A stretch of 64,000 nt of DNA from Nematostella vectensis (GCF_932526225.1 NC_064046.1:4712001-4776000); one strand, 5' to 3'; positions 22,601 to 34,884 are shown, numbered from the stretch's first letter. Numbers and translations: made by a program. The notes: a model not told the origin generated them from the sequence alone.

Positions 22601-25249
22601 AGGCTCATCTGAAGAAGACGGTGGATCTAACGCTAGGCTTGATGTTCTTATCGGGGAAAAGACTTCACTCGCGTCGGACCTTACTGAGGATCAGGAATCC
22701 GATGTAGCGCTATTGAGGGACTTTGACGTGCCTGGTCTCTGTCTTGATGATGCGTCTGTGAATTCGCAGGAATTTTTAGACGATATTTGCACCGCTGATA
22801 AATACAATGATGCAACACCGGATGATGTGCTGAATGCGTTGCAAATGTTGGAAAGTAGTATGAATATGAGCAGAGCACAAGGGTGCAGTATTATCGAGGT
22901 GAATTCCCCTGTAGACAGTAGTATGAACATATGTACCGCGCAAAGATGCAGTGAGAATGAGGAGATTAATCCTTTAGCGCAAGAAAATAGTATTGTCAAG
23001 GAGGATACCCCTGCACATAGCATACGTTCCGCGCAAAAATGCGGTATTATCGAAGAGAATGCTCCTGTTTTCTGTGGGGATTCAATCTCTGAAAGTCAGC
23101 CATCGACTGCTGCAAGTAGTCATCCAAGTGGGCTCTCCAGCTCTGGTTCCATTCCCTGTGGGCAACAACAATGTGAGGACGAAGATCGTAGTCATCTTTA
23201 TCTTGAAATGCGTGCTGAGCAGAGCTTATTGCGTGCATTAATGTCACAAGAATCAGACAATTTTGCGGACAGTGAAACTTTAAATCATGCTATAAGCAAT
23301 ATGGTTGCACAAACACCGCGAACTTCCCCGTCTAATGAAAAGGTTGAGACTAAGGATAATATCGATGTTACTACGTCTAGCACATGCTCAGACATACTGG
23401 CTAATCAGCACGTATTAGCGGAGGACGACATTTCTGAATTACCGCAAGCGGGAAGTAAGAGAAAGCGAACTTGTCTTAATGACGACGAAGAGCACGCTCC
23501 AAAGCGTACGGCAGTAGCGCGTGAAAGAGTAAGCCCAGGTAATAATATATTTGCTTAATAGGCGGCTTGCATTAGATATCTAGTGACTTTTTGAGTATCA
23601 AAAAGAAAGAAATACATGGCTCGACTTATCTTTAGCATCCCTTGCCTTTGTCAGTTTTTATCACCTCTCCACCATCAATCATGTCCCTTTATTATCTTAC
23701 CTTTTTCTCACCTCATCTTACACTATTTAAATTCACCTTTCCCCACTTTCCTTTATCTTTCCTTTTCTTTTTCCTTTACTCTTATTGTACGTTAAATTAA
23801 CTCATTTTCTTTACCCCACGTTACCTTGCCTCACTTAACCTTTCCACCTTCAATCCTTTCCCTAATAATTTGTTTCCTACCTATTTCGTATTTCTCACCT
23901 CTTCATTTAAAGTTACACTTCCTAAATTAACCTTTTCCTTTCCTTAGTGCTTACCTTTCATCCTTTTATCCCCCTTTACCCCACGATAGCTTGCCTCACT
24001 TTTCCTTGCCTCACTTCGTCTCACCTTTATCAAACTCCTTGTCTTACCACAACTAAATATACTTAAATCCACTCCACCAGTACCTCTTCTGACCTCATCT
24101 AACTTATTTCGCCTCAACTTACTATTCCTCCTCTTACCTAACCTTGTTTTAAACGTGCAACGTATAAGATTCGACGAATGCGTCACAGCAGCCTTCCCAC
24201 ATGGTCCAGATGAGCCAGGCACACGATTTGTACTCACAGCAGGAGATATTAGAGATGTCATGGTCAGACGAAAAGGAAGCGCCATCAACATCGCAATCCG
24301 AACCGACATTTTTAGTGAAGTGCAAAGACAAACTAAGCGTATGTAATCCGATTTGTCATGTATTTAATCAGCTGTGTCATCATATGATGTTTGCTGACAT
24401 TCATAGTCATGAATTATCCCTATTCTACTTTTTCTTTGATAGAGCCCCGAACATGATATAGCCCTTTTTTATGGCACCGCGTCAAGAACAGCTCAAGGTC
24501 ACCCGTCCAGAGACGACCTTATCCCGTACTATGGGGATTCAGACGGCTCGATAAGTGAAATCGAAAAACCACGAACTTCAAGAGTGTCACGAACCAGTAG
24601 CAAAACGTCCACTGGAAAAAAGCGAAGACGATCAAAGGTATGTAGGATGCCCTTCATTTTATCTCCCTAGCAAAATACCAGTACGAAAAGCATCCATTTC
24701 CATCGGCTATTGCGAGGAAGCAAGCGCGATATTTGCTATTGAATTTGGTAAATGAAGTATAAATCTCTGGTTTGCCATAGCTATAAGAGATCTAGGTTGG
24801 TCAGTTTGAAGATCTTACTCTGCGAATATAATAGCAATACGAGGTCAAAATACCCATGCAAAAAGTACCAGCGTGCGCGAAGACAAATAAAACATTTATT
24901 TTCGCAGTATTTTTTTATGATAATCTTAATATATCTTTAATGCGCATTGACCCTGTAATAGGAAACGAGTTAACCTATTCATTATTTTGCCCATATATCC
25001 GTATTATAATTTTGGTTCAATTTCCAGCCGTCCCTCGCCTCCCATTCGCATTGATTGGGTTTATGACAATATAACCTGCCTCGACCGGTTATATAGCAAG
25101 TTACTTCGCTTTGTAAATTTCAGTATTTTTCTGTAATATAGAGTGAAGTGGCAATGGAGAAAGTTTGGTTGGAGCGTGTTTTCGATTGGGTGGATACACT
25201 ACCAGCTAATGATCAACGCGGGAGAGAGTTTAATTGGTTTGCTGACTAG
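16659..25249 (+). CDS. ACD: ACD/TPP1-like shelterin subunit, with one in-frame TGA
   Basis: Exons: 16659-16763, 17963-18069, 18296-18395, 19777-20053, 20365-23538, 24169-24338, 24443-24637, 25142-25249; 4,236 nt, 1,412 codons. All junctions are phase-consistent. Residues 1 to about 170 match the TPP1 OB fold: AISPWIEKAIHCL resembles the PWI start, RIIEVLQ the next helix, LLSDNKFMIKAIF the central strand, GGIVTIQEY the next and VLVEQFTYLPG the last. TPP1 bridges POT1 and TIN2 at telomeres and recruits telomerase. The rest is a Ser/Asp/Glu-rich tail with a poly-Asp run (about 21,907-21,965), basic clusters KRKR (about 23,459) and KKRRRSK (ends 24,637), and a compact C-terminal exon with VWLERVFDWVDTLP. 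Codon 379 is TGA (20910-20912), with open frame on both sides. The gene is far longer than vertebrate TPP1. The OB-fold assignment is strong; tail function is unknown. Confidence 0.85.
17225..17596. mobile_element. MITE-like element, ACD intron 1
   Basis: The end ACAGGCCTGTACCCAGG is mirrored at the right by CCTGGGTACAAACCTGT, with C-runs just inside both ends. There is no coding capacity. Confidence 0.65.
18426..18540 (+). pseudogene. relic duplicate of ACD exon 3 with its donor
   Basis: Bases 18,443-18,495 repeat exon 3 almost base for base, including the HPWRGKIK-like end and the GATAAAG|GTATAAC donor, and the following intron bases repeat too. The reading frame of the copy is open but it has lost the exon start and acceptor. 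It lies directly downstream of the parent exon. Confidence 0.8.
18851..19120. mobile_element. MITE with TGTATACACCTATTT ends
   Basis: The inverted ends extend more than 50 bp, sharing AAGGTTGCACT and TGTATCGTAACC. TATAC on both sides may be the target duplication. It lies in ACD intron 3. Confidence 0.8.
19196..19642 (+). mobile_element. solo LTR, 447 bp, in ACD intron 3
   Basis: It begins TGTGACGGAGTCAC and ends GTTCACTACA (TG...CA). CCTTG stands on both sides (19,191-19,195 and 19,643-19,647), a 5-bp target duplication typical of LTR retrotransposons. A TATA box, TATATAAAG at 19,465-19,473, and ATTATAAA near 19,581 fit LTR promoter and polyadenylation signals. Internal retroviral-type genes are gone, as expected after LTR-LTR recombination. 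It is in the same orientation as ACD. Confidence 0.85.
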
Positions 25250-25480
25250 ACAGACCTGTAGGCTGACCGGTTTGGCCAGTTCGCTTGGGACGGCTTTGGA
25301 ATTGGGTCGACACACTTCCACGCCAAGCATCGACGTGTGAGAGAGTTTCACTGGTTCTCTACTTTTCAACTGACCGGCTTGACCATCAGGCTGACCGGTC
25401 TGACTAGTTTGAAACGGGCAAAGGATCGGATGAAAACACTTTCACGCCAAGGATCGACATGAAAGACATCTTTTGCTCTG
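25250..25480 (+). repeat. degenerate tandem copies of the ACD terminal exon
   Basis: About 25,300-25,378 repeats the final exon: GAATTGGGTCGACACACTTCC, CATCGACGTGTGAGAGAGTTT and TGGTTCTCTAC mirror the exon's GATTGGGTGGATACAC, ATCAACGCGGGAGAGAGTTT and TGGTTTGCTGAC. A third, poorer copy starts near 25,420. CTGACCGGT-type linkers recur between copies. They lie 3' of the stop codon, so are presumably 3' UTR or flank. Confidence 0.75.
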
Positions 25481-26746
25481 GTAATTGACTTCAAATATTG
25501 GTGGGTAAATGTTGTCTCTTTCTCATCTGGTTATGCTTGCGATATGTTCGCGTAAAATGTGCAGAATATACGCTAAATGGAAGTGATTCGGAGAAAGGAT
25601 GCAGTAGAGAACCGTATCCCCTTGCGAGTACGGAAATTGCAGAACAACATTTACGTAAATATTGAGCATCTTTCCGTTGAGTACGATAGAGCCATGCTCT
25701 GTTGTATGTCGGCTATTATTAATGAATCGTGCAGACAGACACTGTATAATCAAATGATTTTTGTTGCTGTTGTTGTTTAAAAAGTCTCTGCCAGCCGCCA
25801 TTTTATTATTTAACAAAATAGCAATTGTGAGAAAGCATCCATTCCCATCGGCTATGCTTTTGCAGCTATTGGAATATTTTCTATTAAATTTGTTAAATCA
25901 AGTATTAAACTTTGTTTTTAGATTGAAATTTTAAAATTTCTTTACATAATTTGTCTTCCAAGATTGAGTGAAAACAATAACAAAGATGTGGCTGACAAAG
26001 GCGCTTTAACAACAAATGCACAATTCCACACAATAATATGTACGGTGTCATCTTGTGCCGTTTGATACTGAAGAAGTCGTTATTTCTAAAAACAAATTTA
26101 AAATTGCAAATTTTTGTATTGTGGTTAAGAAATGATTCATTCAAGGTATGTTGGTCGAAGGACCGATTTTATTCAATATTCTAGCAATGTCTGAAATTCT
26201 ATTCCTACATTTCAAGAAGAAACGTATTAAAGTTTCTATAAAAAGTTGTTAAAATTAAATTTCTAAATGGTTGTAATTTGAATAATTTAGCCAGCTTTCT
26301 TCCAATGCTTTTATAAATCTTTCTAAATCGAACATTCCGAAAACGACATCGCCTCACATTACTTTATACAAAATGTACCAGATCCTTCTCTCGTTTTGGC
26401 TACGGAACAATGGACTAAATTTAGTCATTATGAAAACCCTGAAAACTATGTTATTTTTTTCAAAACCTTTTCAGAATGAAACACAGATTCTTTAAAACTG
26501 AAGCCGAAACTTGGCGTGCTGAGAATACATCTCTTGTACAGCGATGTTTAGAGAAAAAAATGTATTTTTTGATCGCTTGCATCACATGATCTTCACGTGA
26601 CCTTAACATGGCCTTCACGTGATCACAATTTGGCAAATTTCTTATGATGCAATAGGAGGCGCTATCTTTCTCGTAATGATGGATTGTGGGGGCGTTTGGT
26701 GGTTTGATGGATCAAGTAGCGGCGACTGCTCATGCGCACGGGTGCT
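25481..26746. other. convergent intergenic region ACD / EF-A
   Basis: No gene is supported. Bases 25,822-26,020 are a copy of the dispersed GCATCC-TTCC-CATCGGCTAT repeat. No AATAAA is obvious close to either stop codon. Confidence 0.5.
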
Positions 26747-29700
26747 TCACATAGAGGCCGACAGGAGGCAGCAGAGCTCGTCACGTGACAGCTTGTTGTC
26801 CTTGTTTTCGTCGTAGATCTCTAGTATGATGTCTCGGAACCTCTCCAGATCTGGTTTGTTCTGTTGAGAAAATGATGGGAAAATGGTTACTTCAAACCTT
26901 CAAAGGTGTAGTCATGTGCGTATATGTGTAGGAAGTTAATCACCCTCCTTGCAGCTGGAATGTTGAATAAGGAGGGCATTGATAAAAGATGGAGTGGCAG
27001 CACGGAACACCGCTTAGATAGAAAATGTTGTTTTTTTTAGAGGGAGAACCCGTAGAAAATTCCTTGAAGCAAAGGCGAGAAACAAGATACTCAATTCACG
27101 TCGGAACATGCCGGGGATGTTGATGAAAAGGTTACCGGGAAAGGTTTAATGGATAAGTTGCAGGGAGAGGTTAATGGTAAGGTGCCGGTAGGGGTTGATG
27201 GAAACGTTGCCGGTAAAGGTTGATGAGAAGGTTGCCGGGAGATGTTGATGAAAAGGTGTCGGGAGAGGTTGATGGAAAGGTTGCTTGAAGAGATTGATGG
27301 AAAGGTCGCCAGCAGGGGTTGATGGAATGGTTACTGAGGTTGATGGAAAGGTTGCTGGGAGAGGTTAATGGAAAGGTGGCCGGGAGATGTTGATGGAAAG
27401 GTTGCTGGAAGAGGTTGATGGAAAGGTGGCCGGGAGAGGTTGATGGAAAGGTTGCTGGGAGAGGTTGATGGAAAGGTTGCTGGGAGAGGTTGATTGAAAG
27501 GTTGCTGGGAGAGGTTGATGGAAAGGTTGCTGGGAGAGGTTGATGGAAAGGTTGCTGGGAGAGGTTGATGGAAAGGTTGCCGGTAGAGATTGATGGAAAG
27601 GTTGCCAAAAGGGGGGGGATGGAAAGGTTGACGGGAAAGGTTGACAGGGCCGGTAAAGGTTGACGGGAACGTTGCCGGGAGAGGTTTTCGGAAAGGTTCT
27701 ACTTACGTATTCACGGTCTGGCTGCTGTTGTTTGAGGACGTCGTGTAACAAGGCAAGTATCTCATCCCCCTCGATCTCTCCGCTGTTATCCTGATAGTTA
27801 AATCGACATATTCAGGTTGAAATTTCAGGTTAAAAGTCAGGAGGTTCCAAGTGATGGTTCATTGTTTCGCCTAATCCTTGCATGCTCAGGGTTCCTAGTA
27901 TTATACTCGTAACCATATCTTGGCATAGTAACCCCACTACTAACCTTGTCATAATAGTCCCATACTTTGTTGAAGTCCTCTCTGGTCATATCGCGCTGGA
28001 TCTACAATACAATGAACGTCAGCTTCTGTAACCAACTGGAGGGGGTATAATTACTCCAAACACGCCATATCTGTGGTTCGGCAAACGAACTCACAAAATC
28101 AAATCAACACAAAATCGAACTTTAAATCAATGGTATGTTTTTTTTTGTTTGAACCAATCGCGAATCAATTAAACGGTGAAGTTCGATTAGCATTTTGTTC
28201 GTAGTCGTTCGTTTGATCAGGCCGGGTAAAACATCTTTCGATATAGTCACATCAACGTACCCCATAAGTTTCGAAGATGTTTTCTTCCAGGGGAAGCATC
28301 CTAGATAAAAAATAGAATAGGATTGTTTATATATATTTCGATAATCTTGTGTTATCTGTTTAATTGTTTTATTATTTTCTATTTGTCGCACTCACTTGGC
28401 AAGCTCATTCAAATTGAATTTTCCGTCCTTGTTTGCGTCATATTTCTCAAGCTGAAATGACAGGAATTTTTGTTAAGATAATCACGACAATAATGATATA
28501 TATTCGGATCTCGAGTACTTGAGATACCTACACAGTACTCGATGTAGTCATCTAGTTTCCTGGGGTTGATAGAACTCTTTCCTTTCATGGACAACAATTC
28601 GTGGAAAAAACCCTGCAAAGTACAATGTTAAAAAAACTGGAGTCAATATGGGAATCTATTATCCGATCAGGAGTACGGACGTGGCTCATGATTTTCACCC
28701 TGCTCCCCGAAGATAAAGTCCAAATGTTCATACTGTGCAGAGATGTACAAGTCTAGTGATTGCGTTACCATTCTATGCTATATTTCCAGAGATAATACAA
28801 GTTTTGGTGATTGCGTTACAATACTAAGCTACACACCCAAAGCTAATGCAAGTTTTTATGACCATTTAGGATAGCGTTTTCATTTAGAGATTGCGTTACC
28901 ATTTCGTGATTGCGTTACCATTTAGTGATTGCGTTACCATTTAGTGATTGCGTTACCATTTAGTGCGACCTACCCGAAGCTCGACCGTCTCTAGAAAGCC
29001 GCTCTTGTCCTCATCGAAGCGCGTGAAAATCTACAAAACAGGCTAATGGCATAAATATACAAAAAACACTAACCTCTCCTTGGCCACTTTATCTTTACAA
29101 TTTATCAACAACAAAAGCACATATTTTTATTATCACCCTACCCATAGGAGATAGGAACGGAGTTTTTCAGGCTACAGATAAAACCAAAAGTGTTCTTTGT
29201 CTGAGCATTCAAAGCGCCTGGCTCTATTAATACCCAGATATGAAGGCAGGGGCGCAGCCAGGGGGGTGGCCTAGGCCCCCCCCTTCTGGCAGCCAAAAAT
29301 TCAGTAAATGTATATAATTATCTAAAATACAGTAAATAATTATCTAAAATACAGGAGAAAATGCCTTGAAAGCCCCTTTTGGGTCCCCTCCTGTTAAAAA
29401 TCCTGGCGCTGGAAGGCAATTAAAAATACAATAAAAAGGTCATTAAAAGTCCTGTAATGTTAAAAGTCTTGAATCGTGGCACCCCTAAAAGCTGTTTGCT
29501 TTCATTGTTTTTTCCACAATACTTTACTGGATGTCGAGATCGCATTCTAAGATATCGAAAAAGAAGCAAATCTCTGATAGATAGGATTGGTAATGCTAAT
29601 AATTATCTGATGCTACCTTCATGAAGTCCACGCTCCCGATCCTCTTGCCTTCGGAGAGGTACGTGCGCAGGAGATTCTGCTCGACAGGTAGAATGTTCTC

Positions 29701-32700
29701 GAGCTGGAGTAAAGATGTTATGAGGATTAGACACGTGTGCTGGCGTCACTTTAATTCTAGAGTGCAGCAACCTAAAATAATTGATATAAATGATGACTTA
29801 TTTGCTGATGACATTGTTGTTGATGATTATGATGATGGTGACGATGATAATGATAGTGATGATGGTGATAACGATAGTGGTGATAATAGAGTATGGCGTG
29901 GTTATGGTTGATAATAATGATGATGAAGATGAAGAAATTGATGATAATGATAGCGGTGATGTTGTTGTTGATGTATGTCGATGATTAAGATGATCTTGAT
30001 GATAATAATATAGTGGTGGATGATTATCAAAATAATGATGATGACAGTGGTGATGTTGATGATATTAATGATGACCAAGAGACCATGATATAAGAGAACG
30101 AATCCCCGTGGCCCATGATGTCGTCCAAGAAAGCTATTTTTAGATTGCGCGAGCTTGTCAATCATAGCATCCATATATGGTTCATCGCGCCATATTTGGT
30201 TATGGGCACCTCGCGAGCTAGTACATTTTCACAATTTATTTCCCTCTTTGCACTTCTTTACTTCATTCGCTAATGTTAATCTAATGTTAAGTTATCGAAA
30301 TGTTATATAAATAATTGAACGGGAAGACGTTGAAGCGACGACGAATTTGGAATTCATTCAAGATGCATCAGGCTGACTTCTAAAAAGTTTTTTTCTCTTC
30401 AATTCGGTGAGATACAATACCTAGGCATTCTCAGAGTCTATGTTATGTATTTTAATACAAGAAGGCCTTTATTTTTCTTTGATTTACAATATTTTTAGAT
30501 GAATGAACTTCAATTTTTCACGCAAATGTTCAGAAATCATGTCACTCAAGAAACCCGTATCACTGGAATAAGATTACTTACTTCATTATTATTTTTTATT
30601 TGTGAAATACCTGTCTTAATAACCACAATATCGGTGTGAATATAACGGTATTAAGTTCTTGATGTATCTTTTTCATTTAAAGGGAATTGGAAGAGAATTG
30701 TGTGTTGTAAACACATATTTATGATTGATTGTTGTTTTATAATTTGCGAATCAGCTGTGAAAACTTTTCCTGGGGAAGTTAATCCCCGAGCCTAAAATCA
30801 CGCATGCATTTCAATGTCCGAGAAACGGTTTATTGGATCCAGCGTACTCTATGGGAGATCATTTTCACAGCGTTCGTAAAAAAGGATGGTATTTTCGGTC
30901 AAAAAGATTTCCATAACAGCCTCTGCCGGTTTACATCGCTCAAGATGTGATCGCGCGTAAGACTCGTGTTGTTAGGATACGTGAGCGCTAGCCAATCAGA
31001 GGCGTATCTAAAAATAACTGCTTGTTTTAAAAATAGCTTTCACGTACGACATCATTGGAACATACCCTAATACGGGGGATTCGTTCTCTTACATCATGGT
31101 CTCTTGTGATGACCTACCTCATCCATTGAAAACCTGCCATCCTTATCCAGGTCGTATTTCTCGAGGATCTCTTTCTTCTTATCCGCCACCTCTGCTTTTG
31201 TCGGCTCCTGAAACACGGAGGATGAGCATGATGTGGATGAGACTTTTAAGTTTCTTCAAGTGTTTGTTAGGTTATTGTTTTGTCTGCATTTTTTAGCTTC
31301 GAGCTTACTATTTCTAAAAAGTGAGTTAAGCGTATAATCATTCTTGAATTGAATCTGCTTTTGCTTTTAGAAGGTTATTTCGAAGTTTTAAAACATTGTA
31401 TGCCTTCCTATATTAAATATAAACAATAATAAAGGTGTGGCTGATAAGGGCGGTTTGAGTTCGCAAGGTAATTATTTTTCTTCTCTTTGGCTTATCTGTT
31501 GTATGCTGCTGGTTTTTGATCATCTTATCAAAACATCTCATTATACCCCTCGATAAGCACGCTTATTTTGATCGATCTTGTAAATAGACGAACTTTTGGT
31601 GATATGGTACCGAATTATCCAAAATAGCTTGTTGATTTTTTAGTCAAGTTGAAATTTCTGAGGTAAAATAAAACTTTCTCATTTTACAAAAAGTAATATA
31701 AGGTTAAAGTCTTCTTTTAACATTCGTTTTCGTCGCCGTTTTATATCGAGAGATACTTTTCATTTAAAAGTGATCGATGTTAAGGTTTTTAAAGATGATA
31801 GTAAATTGACAAGGTGGCCATTAAAAAACAAGCCAAATTGTTCTATTTGCCCCATTTCATTGAGATTTTTATAAAACTACATGTCACAACTGTGAACAGA
31901 TTCTAACATCTCCCCGCCATGCTTGAGATATCCGTCCTCCTAACGCCTTCTCTCTACTTGAGTGCTGCCAGAGCGGCAAAAATACCAGTACTTGAGGTGA
32001 AGGCTTGCCTCCAGCACCGCCAAATATAAAAGACCTTTTGATAATTCAATTTGCTAATTTGCATGAATTGGAGCTTGATTTGAAATATAATTTGTTTTTT
32101 GAAAATTTCAAGTTTTTTGCTATAATGTTTGTAAGACTCTAAAAAGTGTTCAATTTGAAATTGTGAAATTTTCCCCTCCCGCCGATTTATATTCACCAAA
32201 AAAAACGCTTTACCTGCTGTTCTTAGAATTTGGAACCCGTTTAAACGCCTAGCTTGGGAAATGAAAAATTGATTCAGCAATTACGATACCCAAATAGAAC
32301 CTCACTTTCATCGCATAATTGCAATCACCAGGGGGTAACAATTCCAGGGGAGGGGGGATATACAAATACATCACGGGGGGGATTTGGAGATTTTAGCGAC
32401 AATGCAAAATATGCTTTGGTCATCGCCGATACGTCGAGATGACCTGACTTATAACACAATCGCTGTAAAGGATTCTATTTTAACGCTATGGCTCCATTTG
32501 ACCGCGGAACAAACAGCGCCAAAATCAGTCAGTATTTATACTGGTAAAGCCTAAACTCTGGCTGGACACTTCGCCAGTAAACTGATGTCGCCGCTGGTTG
32601 CACCTGGTCTTTTATAGCCTTAAAAAAATGGTTGTTGCTAGTTATTTTTGAACGGAGCTTAATAGTTATTTTTTGTTACTAAAAAATATGGAAAGTTTTT

Positions 32701-34884
32701 TTTTATATTAGTATCTATAGACGTTTCTACGGAATACGCACTACCTTTGAAAGTTTAAGTAAAAATGAGGTTATAATGAGTTGAGTTTTCAGCAATCTTT
32801 GTTTGATAAAATCTATTCTGTTTGTATAGCGATCTTATATAGGGATGTTCCACCTTGTTGAAAAAAACACAACGATCTCTCGCGGCAAATCCTAGGATGA
32901 TTTACTAAGGCGCTCACTGCTATTTCTTGATTTACCAAAAACTCTTGGCTCTTAAACGTGCCTCTCATTTAAAAGTGATTAAATTTGAATGAATAACTTC
33001 AACCACGCGCAAAAACCAAAAAGTAGCCGACAATCGTATACCTTTTTTCCATCATTTTAGCAAAATTAAAAACAAAAAAAGCTTCATCACTATTGCTTCA
33101 TCGAGTGAATGATTCTGTTTTGATTTTTGTCAATAGGAATAAAAAGTTTTTTTTCTATAATCTATATTGTGGCGGGAAGTGACAAAACCATGTCTGCTTA
33201 TCTCGTCTCTCCTTAACCAACTCGTCTTGTTTGGACACCTTTTCCCGAGCTGCCAAACTTTTGTATTTGCAGTTTTGATATAACTTATTTCTCTTGGCTT
33301 TTATCCTACTTTGCCATTACTCACTCTGGATATCGACACTATGAAGCTTTCACTCCCGCCAAGTTACTTAAGGCTTGAATTTTCGGATTCTCATGATTGA
33401 GGTACCGATTTGCAATGATTATTTAATGCAGAAAGATGCCAGGGGTCAACAGAAAAAGAAAAACACACGGTTTGTAAAAGGTGCAGCAGGCGGATTTCGA
33501 CTCACACATTTCTTTTTTACATGTTACTAAACTTCAATATAAAAACTTACGATGTATTAAAAAAACATTTAACATTCCATTTTTCTCCCTTTTTGTGTGT
33601 ATTAAAATTATGAATGTCGAGTTCGTCGTTTTTTTATATCTAAATTAGAAGGCTTTTTCAAATTTTCCTTTGTTTATGTTTTGTGAAAATTTCTGTTAAA
33701 TTACTTTAATAGGCTTCAGAAAAAATATTTGCGTTACTTCCTTTTCCCGTGTGAGCTATTCTTGGTAACTTGAAAAAGAAGGAAATGAATCCACTGGACA
33801 ATCTATTGAAAACAATGCAAAATCGCGAACAATGATAAAACTCTCTCACAAATAGCATTTAGTTTAAAAAAGGGGTTTCCCGCCTCTTCGACGGACTCTT
33901 ACCTAGAACAGACTTCTATGTACTGTTTCGTGCATTTTAAAATAACAACCTCTGTTTAATTTACTTATTTGCAAACGTTTTAGTAAAAACAATCCTTCCC
34001 ACATATTTTGAAGCTTTTATAAGGTGTTGTATGTTTTGAAAAATGATATAATACATATTGCTTCTCAAGCATGTCAAACCAATGTTGAGAGGCGTCTAAT
34101 CGCTGAACAACTCTGAAAAGCCACTCATTTCTACTTCTGTTATTGGTGCGATTTAAAATTCAGCAGTTAAGCAAATTGCATGAGCGATGGAGTTGTACTC
34201 CCCTTAAAGCAGATGTTAATAAAAAGTTATTTTTATTATTCTGTATCCGGTTCAAGCCTACATGTAAATTTAAAATATAAACGAGAATATAGAACGTTTA
34301 TTTGTGAAAAAAATCGTAAAATTTCTCTATAGGGGAAGAAAAGTCTAATGCAATATTATTCTTTGTGTGTCATGTCAATGCCAAAATAGCATATCTACGC
34401 TTTACGAACCAGGGTTTCCCTCGTATAAACTTACTGACAATGATCGCTAACGCGTTCATGACGCTGCCTGCAATCGCTTTTCTATCATTTTGGTTTTGAA
34501 GTTAGTTTTTCAATTAAGGGTTTTTGCTTTAAAATCTTTTCCGTAGCATTGTGTGTTCAAATTATTGAGCATAATTTATTCAGTTAGCAAGCAAATCCTC
34601 ATCTATTTTACCTTGTCGTTCAGTTCCTTTAGAAGATCATGGATGAACAAATCCATCTCTTTCTCTTCGATGTACCCATTTTCTGCGAATAGCAAATAAT
34701 AAAGTCAGTATCTATGTGACTTTTAGATAGTAGATCAAATTGGTCGCATGTTTAAATTAAGTCTATTCATTCCTAAAACATAAATGCGATCAGTGAACGT
34801 GACCCGAATCTTACTATCAGAATCAAACTTCATGAAGACTTTTACGAACTCGACGGGGCTGAGTTTTGTAGCCTTGTCTGCCAT
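26747..34884 (-). CDS. EF-A: secretagogin/calbindin-type hexa-EF-hand protein
   Basis: Exons in transcript order: 34884-34815, 34682-34612, 31207-31118, 29703-29617, 29030-28974, 28612-28532, 28451-28396, 28300-28261, 28001-27945, 27790-27707, 26860-26747; 807 nt, 268 aa, TGA stop. Six EF-hands: DSDKNGYIEEKE, DLDKDGRFSMDE, DEDKSGFLETVE, DANKDGKFNLNE, DKDNSGEIEGDE and DENKDNKLSRDE. The last has Asn in place of the usual loop Gly. Linkers of the LENILPVEQN and MLPLEENIF kind are typical of the calbindin-D28k/calretinin/secretagogin family, and the length is the family's usual length. No signal peptide or membrane segment, so a soluble cytosolic calcium buffer or sensor. EF-B, EF-C and EF-D are its tandem paralogues. 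Confidence 0.93.
27120..27700. repeat. 25-bp minisatellite in EF-A last intron
   Basis: The unit reads GGTTGATGGAAAGGTTGC plus TGGGAGA, about 20 copies with more variation at the edges. It starts about 9 bases inside the donor of exon 27790-27707. Long frames through it are by-products of the repeat. Confidence 0.95.
28881..28967. repeat. 19-bp tandem repeat at EF-A splice donor
   Basis: GTGATTGCGTTACCATTTA is repeated about four times. On the transcript strand the array starts about 10 bases after the GT of exon 29030-28974. Single relics of the unit occur at about 28,758 and 28,813. Confidence 0.9.
29247..29413. mobile_element. CAGGGGCG-type element fragment
   Basis: CAGGGGCGCAGCCAGG at the left and CCTGGCGCTGG at the right form degenerate inverted ends, related to the elements at 40,110 and 54,605. 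CAGGGGCG ends are common in hAT-like DNA transposons. No transposase is present. Confidence 0.4.
29780..30068. repeat. GAT/GATAAT-rich microsatellite
   Basis: Impure (GAT)n with GTT and AAT variants in the EF-A intron, ending at the MITE insertion point. Confidence 0.85.
30076..31106. mobile_element. 1,031-bp non-autonomous DNA transposon in EF-A intron 3
   Basis: The ends are inverted copies of CAAGAGACCATGAT(A/G)TAAG, continuing GAGAACGAATCCCC, and the similarity extends about 90 bp inward (GATGTCGT, AAAGCTATTTTTA). TGATGAC stands on both sides (30,069-30,075 and 31,107-31,113), a 7-bp target duplication. The interior has no transposase frame. The right copy of the duplication overlaps the last two bases of the exon 3 donor, so the element begins at about intron position +12. 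Confidence 0.9.
31210..34610. other. EF-A intron 2, 3.4 kb without recognised genes
   Basis: Apart from a diverged dispersed-repeat copy at about 31,350-31,460, it is plain AT-rich intron sequence. The frame at 31,954-32,280 has no recognisable protein. Confidence 0.5.

Noticed and set aside
27171..27751. Pro/Ser/Gln-rich frames on the minus strand
   Set aside because: A 25-bp minisatellite read through in shifting frames; only the part at 27,707-27,790 is a real EF-A exon.
29790..30174. Asp-, Met- or Ile-rich frames on both strands
   Set aside because: GAT-type microsatellite in an EF-A intron, open in several frames.
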